This document shows positions 27,610 to 36,400 of a stretch of 64,000 nt of DNA, in pieces. A program made the translations under genes and the position numbers. Positions within the stretch are counted from its first letter, which is position 1; each line of letters starts with the position of its first letter. Origin of the DNA: Knoellia subterranea KCTC 19937. GTDB lineage: Bacteria > Actinomycetota > Actinomycetes > Actinomycetales > Dermatophilaceae. The notes under the pieces were generated by a model. It made no database searches. It worked only from the letters and a program-made list of their open reading frames with translations, and was not told the DNA's origin. The stretch lies in contig NZ_AVPK01000005.1 of assembly GCF_000768685.1 (NCBI RefSeq), positions 186,001 through 250,000 on the forward strand, read 5' to 3'.

Positions 27610-28604
27610 ATGACCCGACTACGCACGGTCTCGCCCAAGAGCCGCGGTTGGACGCGCCGCCGCGCAGGCAAGGGCTTCACCTATCTCGACGATGCGGGCA
27701 AGCGCCTCCCCACACGTGAGGTGGAGCGGATCCGTTCCCTCGCGATCCCGCCGGCGTGGGAGGACGTTTGGATCTGCCCTGTTGGCAACGGTCACCCCAG
27801 GCCGTTGGCACCGACGACGCCGGGCGACGCCAGTACCTCTATCACCCCGACTGGCGTGCCAAGCGGGACGAGCTGAAGTTCGACCGCATACTCGAGGCAG
27901 CCGCGCAATTCCCGCGCGTTCGCCGCCGCGTGACCCGCGACCTTCACAGAGACGACATGCCGATCGAGCGGGCTGCCGCTGTGGCCGTGCGCCTCCTCGA
28001 TCTTGGCTATTTCAGGATCGGCAATGACGTCTATACCGACGCCAACGGCTCCTTCGGTTTGACGACACTCGAGCGCAAGCACGTGCGCAAGGCCGGTTCC
28101 GAGTTGCGCTTCCACTTCGAGGGCAAGGGCGGGATCGACCAGCAGGTGACGATCCACGACAAGGACGTCATCGCTGCACTGGCCGTGATGCGCCGTCGTC
28201 GAACCACCTCCGACCGGGTGCTTGCCCACCGCGACGGCACGCGCTGGCGCGATCTCGAAGCCTCCGACGTCAACGCCTACCTCGCCGACGTCTTCGACGG
28301 CGAGATCACCGCCAAGGACTTCCGAACGTGGCACGCGACAGTGCACGCCGCTGCCGCGCTCGCGAGTTCACCGGAGCCCGGGGACACGCAGGCATCCCGA
28401 CGCCGCGCGGTCAAGGACGCGATCGAGCAGGTCGCCGACTACCTCGGGAACACCCCGACGATCGCGAAGAACTCATACGTTGACCCACGCGTCATCGACC
28501 ACTACGAGAGCGGCGAGACGATCAGCATCCCCACGGCCAAGGGACGTGACCCTCTCGCCCGCCAGGCGGGTCTTGAGAGGGCGGTCCGGGCACTTCTTGG
28601 TTGA
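27610..28604 (+). pseudogene. DNA topoisomerase IB, split by a one-base deletion
   Basis: The first frame from ATG 27610 encodes the N-terminus (RGWTRRRAGKGFTYLDDAGK, IPPAWEDVWICPVGNGH). After CACCCCAGG (27793-27801) the protein continues in the next frame (QAVGTDDAGRRQYLYHPDW) to the stop at 28604. The C-terminal catalytic core is intact: LLDLGYFRIGND, FHFEGKGG, DFRTWHATV, and the nucleophile region TPTIAKNSYVDPRV with its Tyr. The enzyme relaxes supercoils through a 3'-phosphotyrosine. One missing base explains the break. With that base restored the protein would be about 331 residues, normal for bacterial TopIB. Confidence 0.8.
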
Positions 28605-28643
28605 TCTGGCTCGGTCCCAGCAGCGCAATAACTCGTTGTGAGG

Positions 28644-29351
28644 TCAGACGAGGGCGAAGAGGAGGAGGGTTGCCTCCCAGGTGCAGCCCGCCAGGACGGC
28701 GGCGAACGACACGATCCACACAAGCGCCGGTATGCCGGTGAGTTGCCTCAGCACGTTGGCGTCACTTCCGCGGTCCGCGCGTCCGTGGCGCGAGGTGAGG
28801 GCGCCGAGGTGGCGCCAGGCTCCGATGAGCAGGACGAGACCGACGGCGAGGAGCACGAGTGCCTGCGTCTCGGGGGTCGCCCACCACCAGAGCGCGCCGA
28901 GGCCGGCCGCGGCCAGCGCCACCGTGAAGAGCGTCCCGGCGGAGCGTAGGAAAACGAACACGATGCACAAGGTGAGGGCGGACGCGAAGAGCAGGCGGGC
29001 GGCATACCCAGACGTCGCGGACCACACGGCAAGGAGGCCGACGATCCCTGGCATCGGATAGCCCGCCCAGGTCGTGGCGATGCGGCCGAGGCCGCGGGCC
29101 GGGCCGACGGTGACGGCGTGGCCGGACATGTCGCCGCGGACGACGAAGCCGGTGAAGCGGCGACCGAACGCGACGCCGACGATGGCGTGGCCGAGTTCGT
29201 GGACGAGGGTGACGGCGATGCGCAGGGCCTGCCAGAGCTGCGGCACGAGGACCACGGCGAGTCCGCCGACGACGGCGAGGGTGAGGGCGGTGAGGTGGAG
29301 GCCGGGCGGGGCGGCCGCGAGCCGCGACGTGAGTTCGGGGCCGAGGTCCAT
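28644..29351 (-). CDS. M50B-like membrane metalloprotease
   Basis: This 235-residue integral membrane protein has the zinc-protease motif HELGH in a helix (IAVTLVHELGHAIVGVAFG), followed by about five hydrophobic segments (PMPGIVGLLAVWSA, LLFASALTLCIVFVFL, VALAAAGLGALWWW, LVLLAVGLVLLIGAW, VWIVSFAAVLAGCTW). It fits the actinobacterial peptidase M50B-like family. The second zinc-ligand motif typical of site-2 proteases is not obvious. ATG 29351 (MDLGPELTSRLA) is taken; longer readings are Arg-rich and unlikely. It overlaps nothing and is divergent from topoisomerase IB. Confidence 0.82.
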   Translation of the reverse strand: MDLGPELTSRLAAAPPGLHLTALTLAVVGGLAVVLVPQLWQALRIAVTLVHELGHAIVGVAFGRRFTGFVVRGDMSGHAVTVGPARGLGRIATTWAGYPMPGIVGLLAVWSATSGYAARLLFASALTLCIVFVFLRSAGTLFTVALAAAGLGALWWWATPETQALVLLAVGLVLLIGAWRHLGALTSRHGRADRGSDANVLRQLTGIPALVWIVSFAAVLAGCTWEATLLLFALV

Positions 29352-29398
29352 GGGCGCTGACCGTAGCCGGTGGCGCTGTGGAGTTGGGGCGGAGGCCG

Positions 29399-30160
29399 TC
29401 AGCGGGCGAGATAGCCGCCGTCGATGGGGTAGTAGGCGCCGGTCGCGAAGGACGACCCATCGCTGGCGAGCCAGGCAACGAGCTCGGCCACTTCCTCGGG
29501 TTCGCCGAGGCGCTGGAGAGCATGCTGGGTCTCGAGGAACGTCCTGGCCTCGTCGGTCAGGCCGGCATCGATGAGCGGGGTGCGGATGAAGCCGGGGCCG
29601 ACGGCGTTGACGCGGATGCCATCGGCAGCGTGCTCCCACGCCGCCACTTGGGTCAGGCCCACGACACCGTGCTTCGCGGCGGTGTAGGCCGGGGCGGTGG
29701 CGAAGCCCACGGCTCCCAGGATCGAGGCCATGTTGATGATCGACCCACCGCGACCCGAGGCCTTCATGGCTCGGATGGCCGCGCGCTGGGTGTAGAAGAC
29801 CCCGTCGAGGTTGACCCGGATCACCTGGTGCCAGCCGTCGTCTGTGTAGTCGCCGCTGTTCGACGCCTCACCACCGATACCGGCGTTGGCCACGACGACG
29901 CTGACGTGACCGAGGACGTCGACGACCTCGTCCATCGCCCGGTCGACCGCCGCCGAGTCCGTGACGTCCACGACCGCGCCGTGCGTGCGGTAGCCGAAGT
30001 CCTCGAGCTCCGTGAGCACGGTGTCGATCGCACCCTGGTCCCGGTCCCAGATGGAGATGTCGGCGCCGGAGCGGGCGAGGACGTGGGCGCAGGCCCGACC
30101 GATCCCAGACGCTCCACCGGTGATGACGGCGACCTTGCCGCCCAAGCCGTAGGTGTTCAT
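29399..30160 (-). CDS. Short-chain dehydrogenase/reductase
   Basis: This 253-residue classical SDR has the cofactor motif TGGASGIGRA, VVDVTDSA, VVANAGIGG, catalytic Ser in NMASI, YTAAK (Tyr and Lys), VNAVGPGFIRTPL, and a C-terminal IDGGY. Aspartate after the second strand (IWDRD) suggests NAD preference. The substrate is unknown. Its ATG overlaps the stop of the upstream lipoprotein gene by four bases (ATGA), so the two are translationally coupled. Confidence 0.9.
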   Translation of the reverse strand: MNTYGLGGKVAVITGGASGIGRACAHVLARSGADISIWDRDQGAIDTVLTELEDFGYRTHGAVVDVTDSAAVDRAMDEVVDVLGHVSVVVANAGIGGEASNSGDYTDDGWHQVIRVNLDGVFYTQRAAIRAMKASGRGGSIINMASILGAVGFATAPAYTAAKHGVVGLTQVAAWEHAADGIRVNAVGPGFIRTPLIDAGLTDEARTFLETQHALQRLGEPEEVAELVAWLASDGSSFATGAYYPIDGGYLAR

Positions 30161-30489
30161 CTGCGCTTCCTCGATTCTCGTGGGGTGGGGCGGCCCGTGC
30201 GGGCAGCCCCGGAAAAGGCGACGGAGGCTCCGAGCAGGAACCCGAAGTCGTACCAGTGGCCGGAGTTGTGTACCTCGTAGATGGCCACGTCGTCGTTGAA
30301 CAGCGACACGATGAAGGTGATCGGCGAGATCGCCCCGTGCCACAGGCCGAACCAGAACCCGCTCTGGGCACCGGTGCCGACGGCGTCGTTCGCCGCCGCT
30401 GCACAGCCGGCCATGAGCAGTGTTACGAGCCCGAGCCCCAGCACCGGGGCCAGTCGCCCCGGCCGCGAGTCCATCATCGGAATCACCAC
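30157..30489 (-). CDS. Small lipoprotein coupled to the short-chain dehydrogenase
   Basis: The 110-residue product has a type II signal (RLAPVLGLGLVTLLMAGC) with lipobox LMAGC. The mature part carries WFGLWHGAISPITFIVSLF and a second hydrophobic stretch near its end (YDFGFLLGASVAFSGAA), then a basic tail. The likely start is GTG 30489 or ATG 30477. The family resembles small actinobacterial lipoproteins of unknown role. Confidence 0.72.
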   Translation of the reverse strand: MVIPMMDSRPGRLAPVLGLGLVTLLMAGCAAAANDAVGTGAQSGFWFGLWHGAISPITFIVSLFNDDVAIYEVHNSGHWYDFGFLLGASVAFSGAARTGRPTPRESRKRR

Positions 30490-30640
30490 CCGCCTCGGGC
30501 CGTCTCTCCGGCTTCGTCCGCCGGGTCTTCACCCAGTCTTGGGTTCCCGCGCGCGGAGGGGCAGGGTCGAAGGTCCCGGCTGATGGAGCTGACGGGGCCA
30601 TTCAGCCCGGGAGAGGAAGGTCTCCACTGTCTGCTGGAAA

Positions 30641-30681
30641 TGACGTGTCTTTGCTGCGCCAGGTGCAGCAAAGACACGTCA
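30641..30681. repeat. Intergenic palindrome family B, perfect 17-base arms
   Basis: TGACGTGTCTTTGCTGC (30641-30657) and GCAGCAAAGACACGTCA (30665-30681) form a perfect hairpin with a seven-base loop. It lies between the lipoprotein gene and the FMN-binding gene on the same strand. Half copies are at 14399, 14981 and 62759 (AGCAAAGACAC). Confidence 0.85.
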
Positions 30682-30717
30682 ATTCGTGAGTCCCCGAGGG
30701 TCCCGCCGACGGTCGTG

Positions 30718-31344
30718 TCAGAACCTCGGGATCGACGGCGCGCTCGGACGAGTCGGGTCGAGCGCGGGGTCGCCGGCGGCGAGGGTGCCGTCGAACCATT
30801 CGTCACGCTTCCAGTCCGGCACCGGCGGCGTCTCGCCCTCGACCGGCACGAACACCGACCGACGCGTCCGCCCGTCCTCACCGTGCGTGTGGACATATCG
30901 ACGGCAGTTGGGGAACACCGCAGAGAGGCGGATACGCACGACAAGCGTGGCACCGGCATACACACTCATCAGTGGGTCGTCGGCGTCGATCGACGCCGAG
31001 CCGGTGAGGCGCAGGCGAGACCCGGTGGACCAGTCGATGAAGAGGAGTCCGACGGCGGCGTTCTCGGTGATGTTGCCCGTGCTGAGGAACATGCCGTTGC
31101 CGTCGTAGCTCGGGAACGCGATCGTGTGCGCGTCGACGACCCGGACGAACCCGGGGTCGCCGCCCTTGTGGGAGCACTGCGGCTGCCCGTTCGCGTCGGC
31201 GGTGGCCAGGAAGAACATGTCGCGCGCCTCGATGAAGGCGCGGTACGACGAGACGTCGTCGCCCGCGACACTCGCGAGGCGATCGGCGAGCCGCCGGGTG
31301 TCGAACCGGTCCTGCAGCACGCGGTGAGACTTGGTGAAGTCCAT
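30718..31344 (-). CDS. Pyridoxamine 5'-phosphate oxidase-like FMN-binding protein
   Basis: This 208-residue split-barrel protein shows FIEARDMFFLATADANGQPQ, CSHKGGDPGFVRVV, IAFPSYDGNGMFLSTGNITE, VGLLFIDW and LRLTGSASI. This is the pattern of a PPOX subgroup that binds flavin and often reduces small organic molecules. ATG 31344 is preceded by GGAGAGG. It is monocistronic. The exact substrate is unknown. Confidence 0.85.
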   Translation of the reverse strand: MDFTKSHRVLQDRFDTRRLADRLASVAGDDVSSYRAFIEARDMFFLATADANGQPQCSHKGGDPGFVRVVDAHTIAFPSYDGNGMFLSTGNITENAAVGLLFIDWSTGSRLRLTGSASIDADDPLMSVYAGATLVVRIRLSAVFPNCRRYVHTHGEDGRTRRSVFVPVEGETPPVPDWKRDEWFDGTLAAGDPALDPTRPSAPSIPRF

Positions 31345-31600
31345 GGTCGTTGCCTCTCCGGATCGAGCATGGCACCGCTCGTGGAGGGCGCGGAAGTGCC
31401 GGACGTGCCGGGTGCGCATCCCTACGCCGGGCTGGTCACAAACGATTCGGTATGCCGGGTGCGCGCGTTGCACCGTGGCGCACCTTCGTGCCCCGCCAGA
31501 TGGCGGGTGAAACCCGGCGAACTCCCGTCCCCCGACGGGTATTGCGGGATCGTTGACGCTCCGAAACTGGTGCGACCACCATTGAGCAAGGAGGCTCAGG

Positions 31601-31849
31601 ATGACCGCTCCAACCACAGAACCCACGACCACTGCCGTCGTTCCGCCACTCGATCCGGAACTGGCCCCGGTGCCGCCGGCCATCCGTCAGGTGCTCAGGC
31701 CGATCACCTCCGACACGTTGGCGGATGTGCGCCTCCCTCTTGTGGTGATCGTGAGCGAAGCCTGCAGCAATCGCTCCGTCGATCGGTGCCAACCCGCTCG
31801 CGGAAGAACCTTGGGTCGGGCCCTGTTCGAGGACGTGACCGATGTCTAG
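31601..31849 (+). pseudogene. Truncated N-terminus of an alpha/beta hydrolase (HSL-type)
   Basis: A strong ribosome-binding site (CAAGGAGGCTCAGG) leads into an 82-codon frame. Its first part (PPLDPELAPVPPAIRQVLRP, ITSDTLADVR) looks like the N-terminal cap of actinobacterial hormone-sensitive-lipase-type hydrolases. The similarity stops after about 45 residues. What follows (EACSNRSVDRCQPARGRTLG) has no hydrolase features, and the catalytic GDSAG/His parts are absent. It abuts the convergent alkyltransferase-like gene, so a deletion or insertion has removed the rest. Confidence 0.5.
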
Positions 31850-32310
31850 CGGCCGGGTGCGCAGTCTCGGCAAGAGTGCTGAATCGTTTCGTGCCTCCAG
31901 CACGGGGCGGGCTCGCGGTACGGCCTCGACTGGGACGTTCGCGCCCCAATGGCCCTTGGGTGTCGGTTACCAGATGCCAGGCTGGCCACGCGTCCATCCT
32001 CCGTGAACTCAACGCCCTCGCTGACCAGCACGGCCCGGGCCCAATCAACCCACCGATGCGTGTTGTCATCCTGATCGGCCAGCAAAGTGCCATCGGCCTT
32101 CACGACCCGCCACCACGGAATGTCATGGCCCTCGGCGGGGGTAGTCATCCACGCATCGTTGTCGGGTCGGTTTCCGAGAACATTGCCGACCGCACGCGCG
32201 TGATTGCGAGTGAGGCCCACCCGCTCGGCAAGATCGCCGTAGGTGATCACGGTGCCTGCCGGGATGTCACGAACCGCCGCATAGATGGCTTCGGAGTTGA
32301 GGCTGGTCAC
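31846..32310 (-). CDS. Alkyltransferase-like protein (ATL, MGMT family)
   Basis: This 154-residue protein has the DNA-binding half of O6-alkylguanine alkyltransferase: DIPAGTVITYGDLAERVGL, HARAVGNVLGNRPDN and IPWWRVVKADGTL. In true transferases the active site reads PCHRV. Here the cysteine is Trp (PWWRVV), the sign of ATL proteins, which bind alkylated guanine and hand it to nucleotide excision repair. The last 45 or so residues are Arg-rich and may be read-through beyond the normal end, because the locus is rearranged at 31.73-31.85 kb. The start is GTG 32310. Confidence 0.8.
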   Translation of the reverse strand: MTSLNSEAIYAAVRDIPAGTVITYGDLAERVGLTRNHARAVGNVLGNRPDNDAWMTTPAEGHDIPWWRVVKADGTLLADQDDNTHRWVDWARAVLVSEGVEFTEDGRVASLASGNRHPRAIGARTSQSRPYREPAPCWRHETIQHSCRDCAPGR

Positions 32311-32561
32311 GCACCGATGCTCTCAGTCTGGGGTGGCGCCCGCAGCAATTTCGCGGCTGGCGGCCCGCGATGGTGACGTGGGCAGCCTGAGTGAGACAGG
32401 CATGCGAACGGGGGTGCTCACGTCCTTCTGGGCGCCGTGACGCGCCTGGAGAGACCACTTCGGTGGCCTCGTCGCGTGTGCCTGACCGGGTTGGCTGCTG
32501 TGGCGGGCCACCGCCCCTCGCAGCCGTAACCGCAGGTCAGCGACTTTCGGGTAATACCCAC

Positions 32562-33356
32562 TCAGCCGACGACGGGCGCGAGGGCGCGTCGGTAGGTGTC
32601 GATGTCGGGTTCCTCGTCGCTCAGGAGCCGGAACAGGCCGGCGCGCACCATCGCCTGCCGCGGCGCGCCCGTCGTCCACGCGTCCATGACGGCGAGGTCG
32701 GTCCCCCAGTTCACGGCGGCGTCGAGGGTGGCGACCGCCTCGGCCCACAGGGCGGGCCGCCAGTACGGCGCGACGTCGATGACGAACGGGATGCCGTCCC
32801 CGTCGAGGAGGACGTTGCCGGCGAGGTCGCCGTGGACGAGCTGGTCGGGGCCGAGGTCGTGTGTGGTTGTGCGTGCGGCCAGGAGTTGGGCGACGAGGGG
32901 CGCGATGGGCGTGGGTATGCCGGTGGGCTGGCTCTCACCGAAAGCGGCGAGTTCCGCTGTGGCCCAGCGTGATTCGTTGTGGCGTATGCCGTTGGGCTGG
33001 GACTCGACCTTGGCTGCCAGTCGGGCGTGGAGCAGGCGCCCGGTGGCGAGGACGACGTCGAGGTCGGTGCAGAGGCGCGTGTCTGGTTCGTACCTCGTCG
33101 CGCCCCAGCCCTGCACGACCCACTCGAGCTCGCGGGTCGGGATCGGCATGGCGAGGCGTATCGAGCGGGGGCGTTCGTGGTCGAGTACGGCGGAAAGTCG
33201 GGCGATGATCGGGTTGAGCCAGTGGGCCAGTCCTCGATCCCGTCCGGGCGAGAGGACGAGGTCGCCGGCGCGAAAACTGTGGCCCTGACCGCCGTCGAGT
33301 GCGATCGGCTCAGGCGGCACCGCGAATAGGTCGTAGACCTCGGTCGACGGCATCAA
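32562..33356 (-). CDS. Aminoglycoside phosphotransferase-like kinase
   Basis: This 264-residue APH/choline-kinase-fold protein has the catalytic loop LVHGDLAGNVLL (H-x-D-x4-N) and a following metal-binding aspartate (FVIDVAPYW) in place of DFG. The N-terminal lobe is short and lacks a clear P-loop (FRAGDLVLSPGRD). It matches the actinobacterial single-copy APH-like family with no known antibiotic substrate, so a resistance role should not be assumed. Its start lies one base from the 12-bp repeat at the left edge of the defence island. Confidence 0.78.
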   Translation of the reverse strand: MMPSTEVYDLFAVPPEPIALDGGQGHSFRAGDLVLSPGRDRGLAHWLNPIIARLSAVLDHERPRSIRLAMPIPTRELEWVVQGWGATRYEPDTRLCTDLDVVLATGRLLHARLAAKVESQPNGIRHNESRWATAELAAFGESQPTGIPTPIAPLVAQLLAARTTTHDLGPDQLVHGDLAGNVLLDGDGIPFVIDVAPYWRPALWAEAVATLDAAVNWGTDLAVMDAWTTGAPRQAMVRAGLFRLLSDEEPDIDTYRRALAPVVG

Positions 33357-33368
33357 CGATTGAACTCC
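33357..33368. repeat. Left copy of 12-bp direct repeat flanking the Hhe-like gene
   Basis: CGATTGAACTCC here is repeated exactly at 39105-39116. The interval contains only the DUF4011-helicase-Vsr gene and its upstream region. Confidence 0.7.
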
Positions 33369-33432
33369 TCAGGGAGTCGAGCGAGCGTTACACGGGTTAG
33401 GCGCCGCGTCGTCAGGCGTTGAGTCAACGGCG

Positions 33433-36400
33433 TCAGTCCTCGACGAGGCGCACGGCGCCGCCTTCGAGGCTGATCGTGTCGTTCTCGCGCATCCGCCGAA
33501 GAACCCAGTCCAAGCGACTGGTGATGTCCTGACCGCGGCGGTTCCATCCGAAGACTCGAGCGGTTGCGGTCATCAGGTCTTCGTAACTGACGGTTCCGGC
33601 GTCCTTGAGCAGGTTCGTTACGGCAATGCGTATCTCGATGTCGGGTACCTGGCCCGCGGTCCGAAGACCCGCCCCGTCGTCGGTGGGTACACGCACAGTC
33701 GCGTCGCTTCGTCCCGGGATGTCGAGGAACTCATCGTTGAAGGTGACGTTGGCCTGTCGGATGGCAGCGTTGATGTTCTCTCGGATGCGTTGCCCAATTC
33801 GGCCGATGTACCAAGCGTCTCTGAGTCGCTGGTGGACTACGTCGATGTGCACGGGGCCTTCTTCGCGGGCGAGGACCTCGATGCCTTCGACCATGTCGAA
33901 TCGTGCACCGGGATCGGACGGGTCTGCCCATCGCGGCAGCCGCGGGACTGCAGCTTCGACGTAGGGCGTGACCCATGCCGGGGGTGCGGTTCGGTCGACC
34001 TCGGCGAAGGCGACTTCCGCGCGTTCGAAGTGGTCCACGACGCCGGAGAGGCGCCCGGTGACAGGGGCATTGATCGCCAGCTCGATCGCGGCCTGCAGGC
34101 GAATGGTCTCGGTGGGGCGGTCGCGATACCAGGCGGTTCCCCAGATGCGGTGCAGTCGCCAGCCGAGGCCTTCGAGGACTTGCTGTCGGAGGCGGTCGCG
34201 ATCTCGGGCGGCGGGCGAGGAGTGGTACATGTACCCGTCGCATTCGATCCCGATGGCGTACACGCCGGGGTGAGCGGGATGGCGTACGCCGATGTCGATG
34301 CGGTACCCGGCAGCGCCGACCTGGGGCTCGACGGTGAAGCCCATAGCGCGGATAGCACCTAGGACCGAGTCCTCGAATGGGCTGTCGGTGTCCAGACCGG
34401 ATGGGCCTAGGTCGAGGGCGAGGGCGCTCATGCCCCTCTCAGCGAAGTCGAGGTAGCCGGTGAGGTGGCGCACGCTCTCGTTGGTGCTGTCGGGGATGTC
34501 CCCGGCGCGGATTGAGGTGACGATCTCTACGCGCTGGCGGGCGCGGGTGATGGCGACGTTGAGGCGCTTCCACCCCTTGCTCTTGTTGAGGGCGCCGAAG
34601 TTGCTGGTGACCTTGCCGTGTTCGTCGGGCCCGTACCCGATGGAGAAGATCATCACGTCACGTTCATCGCCCTGGACCGACTCCAGGCTCTTGATGAAGA
34701 AGCCGTGGAGGCGGTCACCGTCGAGGTGGTCCGCAAGGTCGGGGCGTTCGTCCATAACCCGGTCCAGGGCGGACTGGATGGCGTCGGCCTGCGCGACGGA
34801 GAAGGTGACGACGCCCAGTGACGTGTCCGGCCGGGTGTCGAAGTGGTGGAGGATCCGGCGCGCGACGTGCTCCGCCTCCATCGGGTTGTCGCGGCTGGTT
34901 CCTCGCCGATACTCGCCGTGCACATGGAACAGTTCGACACCGACGTCCGGTCCCTCGCTGTGCGATCCAGGGAAGGTGACGAGTTTGCCCTCGTAGAAGT
35001 TCTGGTTCGAGAAGGCGATGAGCGACTCATGCCGGGAGCGGTAGTGCCAACGCAAGCCCAGATTGCGGAAGGCTCCCGAGGCCTTGGACAGCTCGAGGAT
35101 GGATTGAAAGTCCGTGACGTCGGTGTCTATCTCTGCTTCGTCGTCGGTCATTCGGTCGAAAAACGAAGTGGGCGGCAACTGCTTGTCGTCGCCCGCAGTG
35201 ATCAACGCTCGTCCCCTATAGACGCAATTCACGGCATCGCCCGGGGTCACCTGGGAGGCTTCGTCGAAGATCACCACGTCGAACTTCATATCCGGAGGCA
35301 GATACTGCGACACCGCGAGCGGGGACATCATGAAGCACGGCTTGATGGCCAGCGTTGTGGTGCGGGTCCTGCTGATGAGGTCCCGCACTGGCAGGTGGCG
35401 GGTCTTCTTGGCGCCTTCACGGCGTATCAGCGCAGGTTCGCCGACGTCCGTGGAGGCTGGTCGGCGGGAGTTGACCGCGCGGATGATGTCGCCGGTGGCT
35501 GCCGGGATGAGTTGCCGGTCGAGAGCTCGGAATTGTTCGATGAGGGCGCTGCGGTCTTCTGCGCGCACTGGCTGCAGGTCGGTGTCGGCGGCCATGATGG
35601 CGTCGGCCCAGGAACGCAGCACCGCTCGTTGGATGACCCGACCGACGTCCTCGACCGGGACATGAGTGTCCGTGCAGAATCGAACAACGTCGATCAGGCC
35701 GTGGCTGGCGAGGTCCTCGGTTGCCCGGGTGTAAGCGATCCACTCCTCTTGGCCGGTGCTGTCCGAGCGGAAGTCGGCGAGCAGGCTCGCGGCGGAATCG
35801 GGGTCGTCGAGTTCTCGGGCGAGTTCGGTGTGCCGGTCCGCGTGGAACGCTGCGGTGATGGCTGCGGCGGCCGACTCCCAGTTTTGCAGCGCGGTCGGGA
35901 GGTGGTCGGTGAGCCTAGCCAGTTCCAAGGCTTTCACCTGTTCCGCGTTCAAAGGTGTGTCCACGCCGTGGCGGGCGATTCGCACGCCTTGCGCCCAGGC
36001 GAGAGCGGTAGCTAGGCCCGTCGTGTCTGTGCTGGTGCCGCGGTACTGGGCTTGGCCCAGGACCGCCTCGAACCGTGGCGCGTCTCCGTCCAGTGCGGCG
36101 TGCGCGTCGACAGCGCCTTGCCTGGCGGCAAGCAGCGTGGTGGCCTCGGAGAGGGTAATCACGCGGGCGGTGGCCTCGCTGACGGCTTGGGCGATCGTGG
36201 CGGTCTGACGCAGCGGTGTCAGGTGCGTCCGCAGCCAGGTGATCGCGTCTTCGAGCGACCCCAAGAGCAGGTCCGGTCTGGCGGTTCTGGCGGGGGCGGG
36301 CGCCAGGGATATGCGCCACCTAAAGAGGTCGGCTCGGGTCTGGTCGATGAGCGCCTTGAGCGCGGGCTCCGGGGTGGACGTGACGTGGTCGGTGAGTGAA

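Noticed and set aside
32562-33356. Calling the APH-like kinase an aminoglycoside-resistance gene
   Set aside because: Only the kinase fold is supported, and such genes are common chromosomal proteins in actinomycetes without a known drug substrate.
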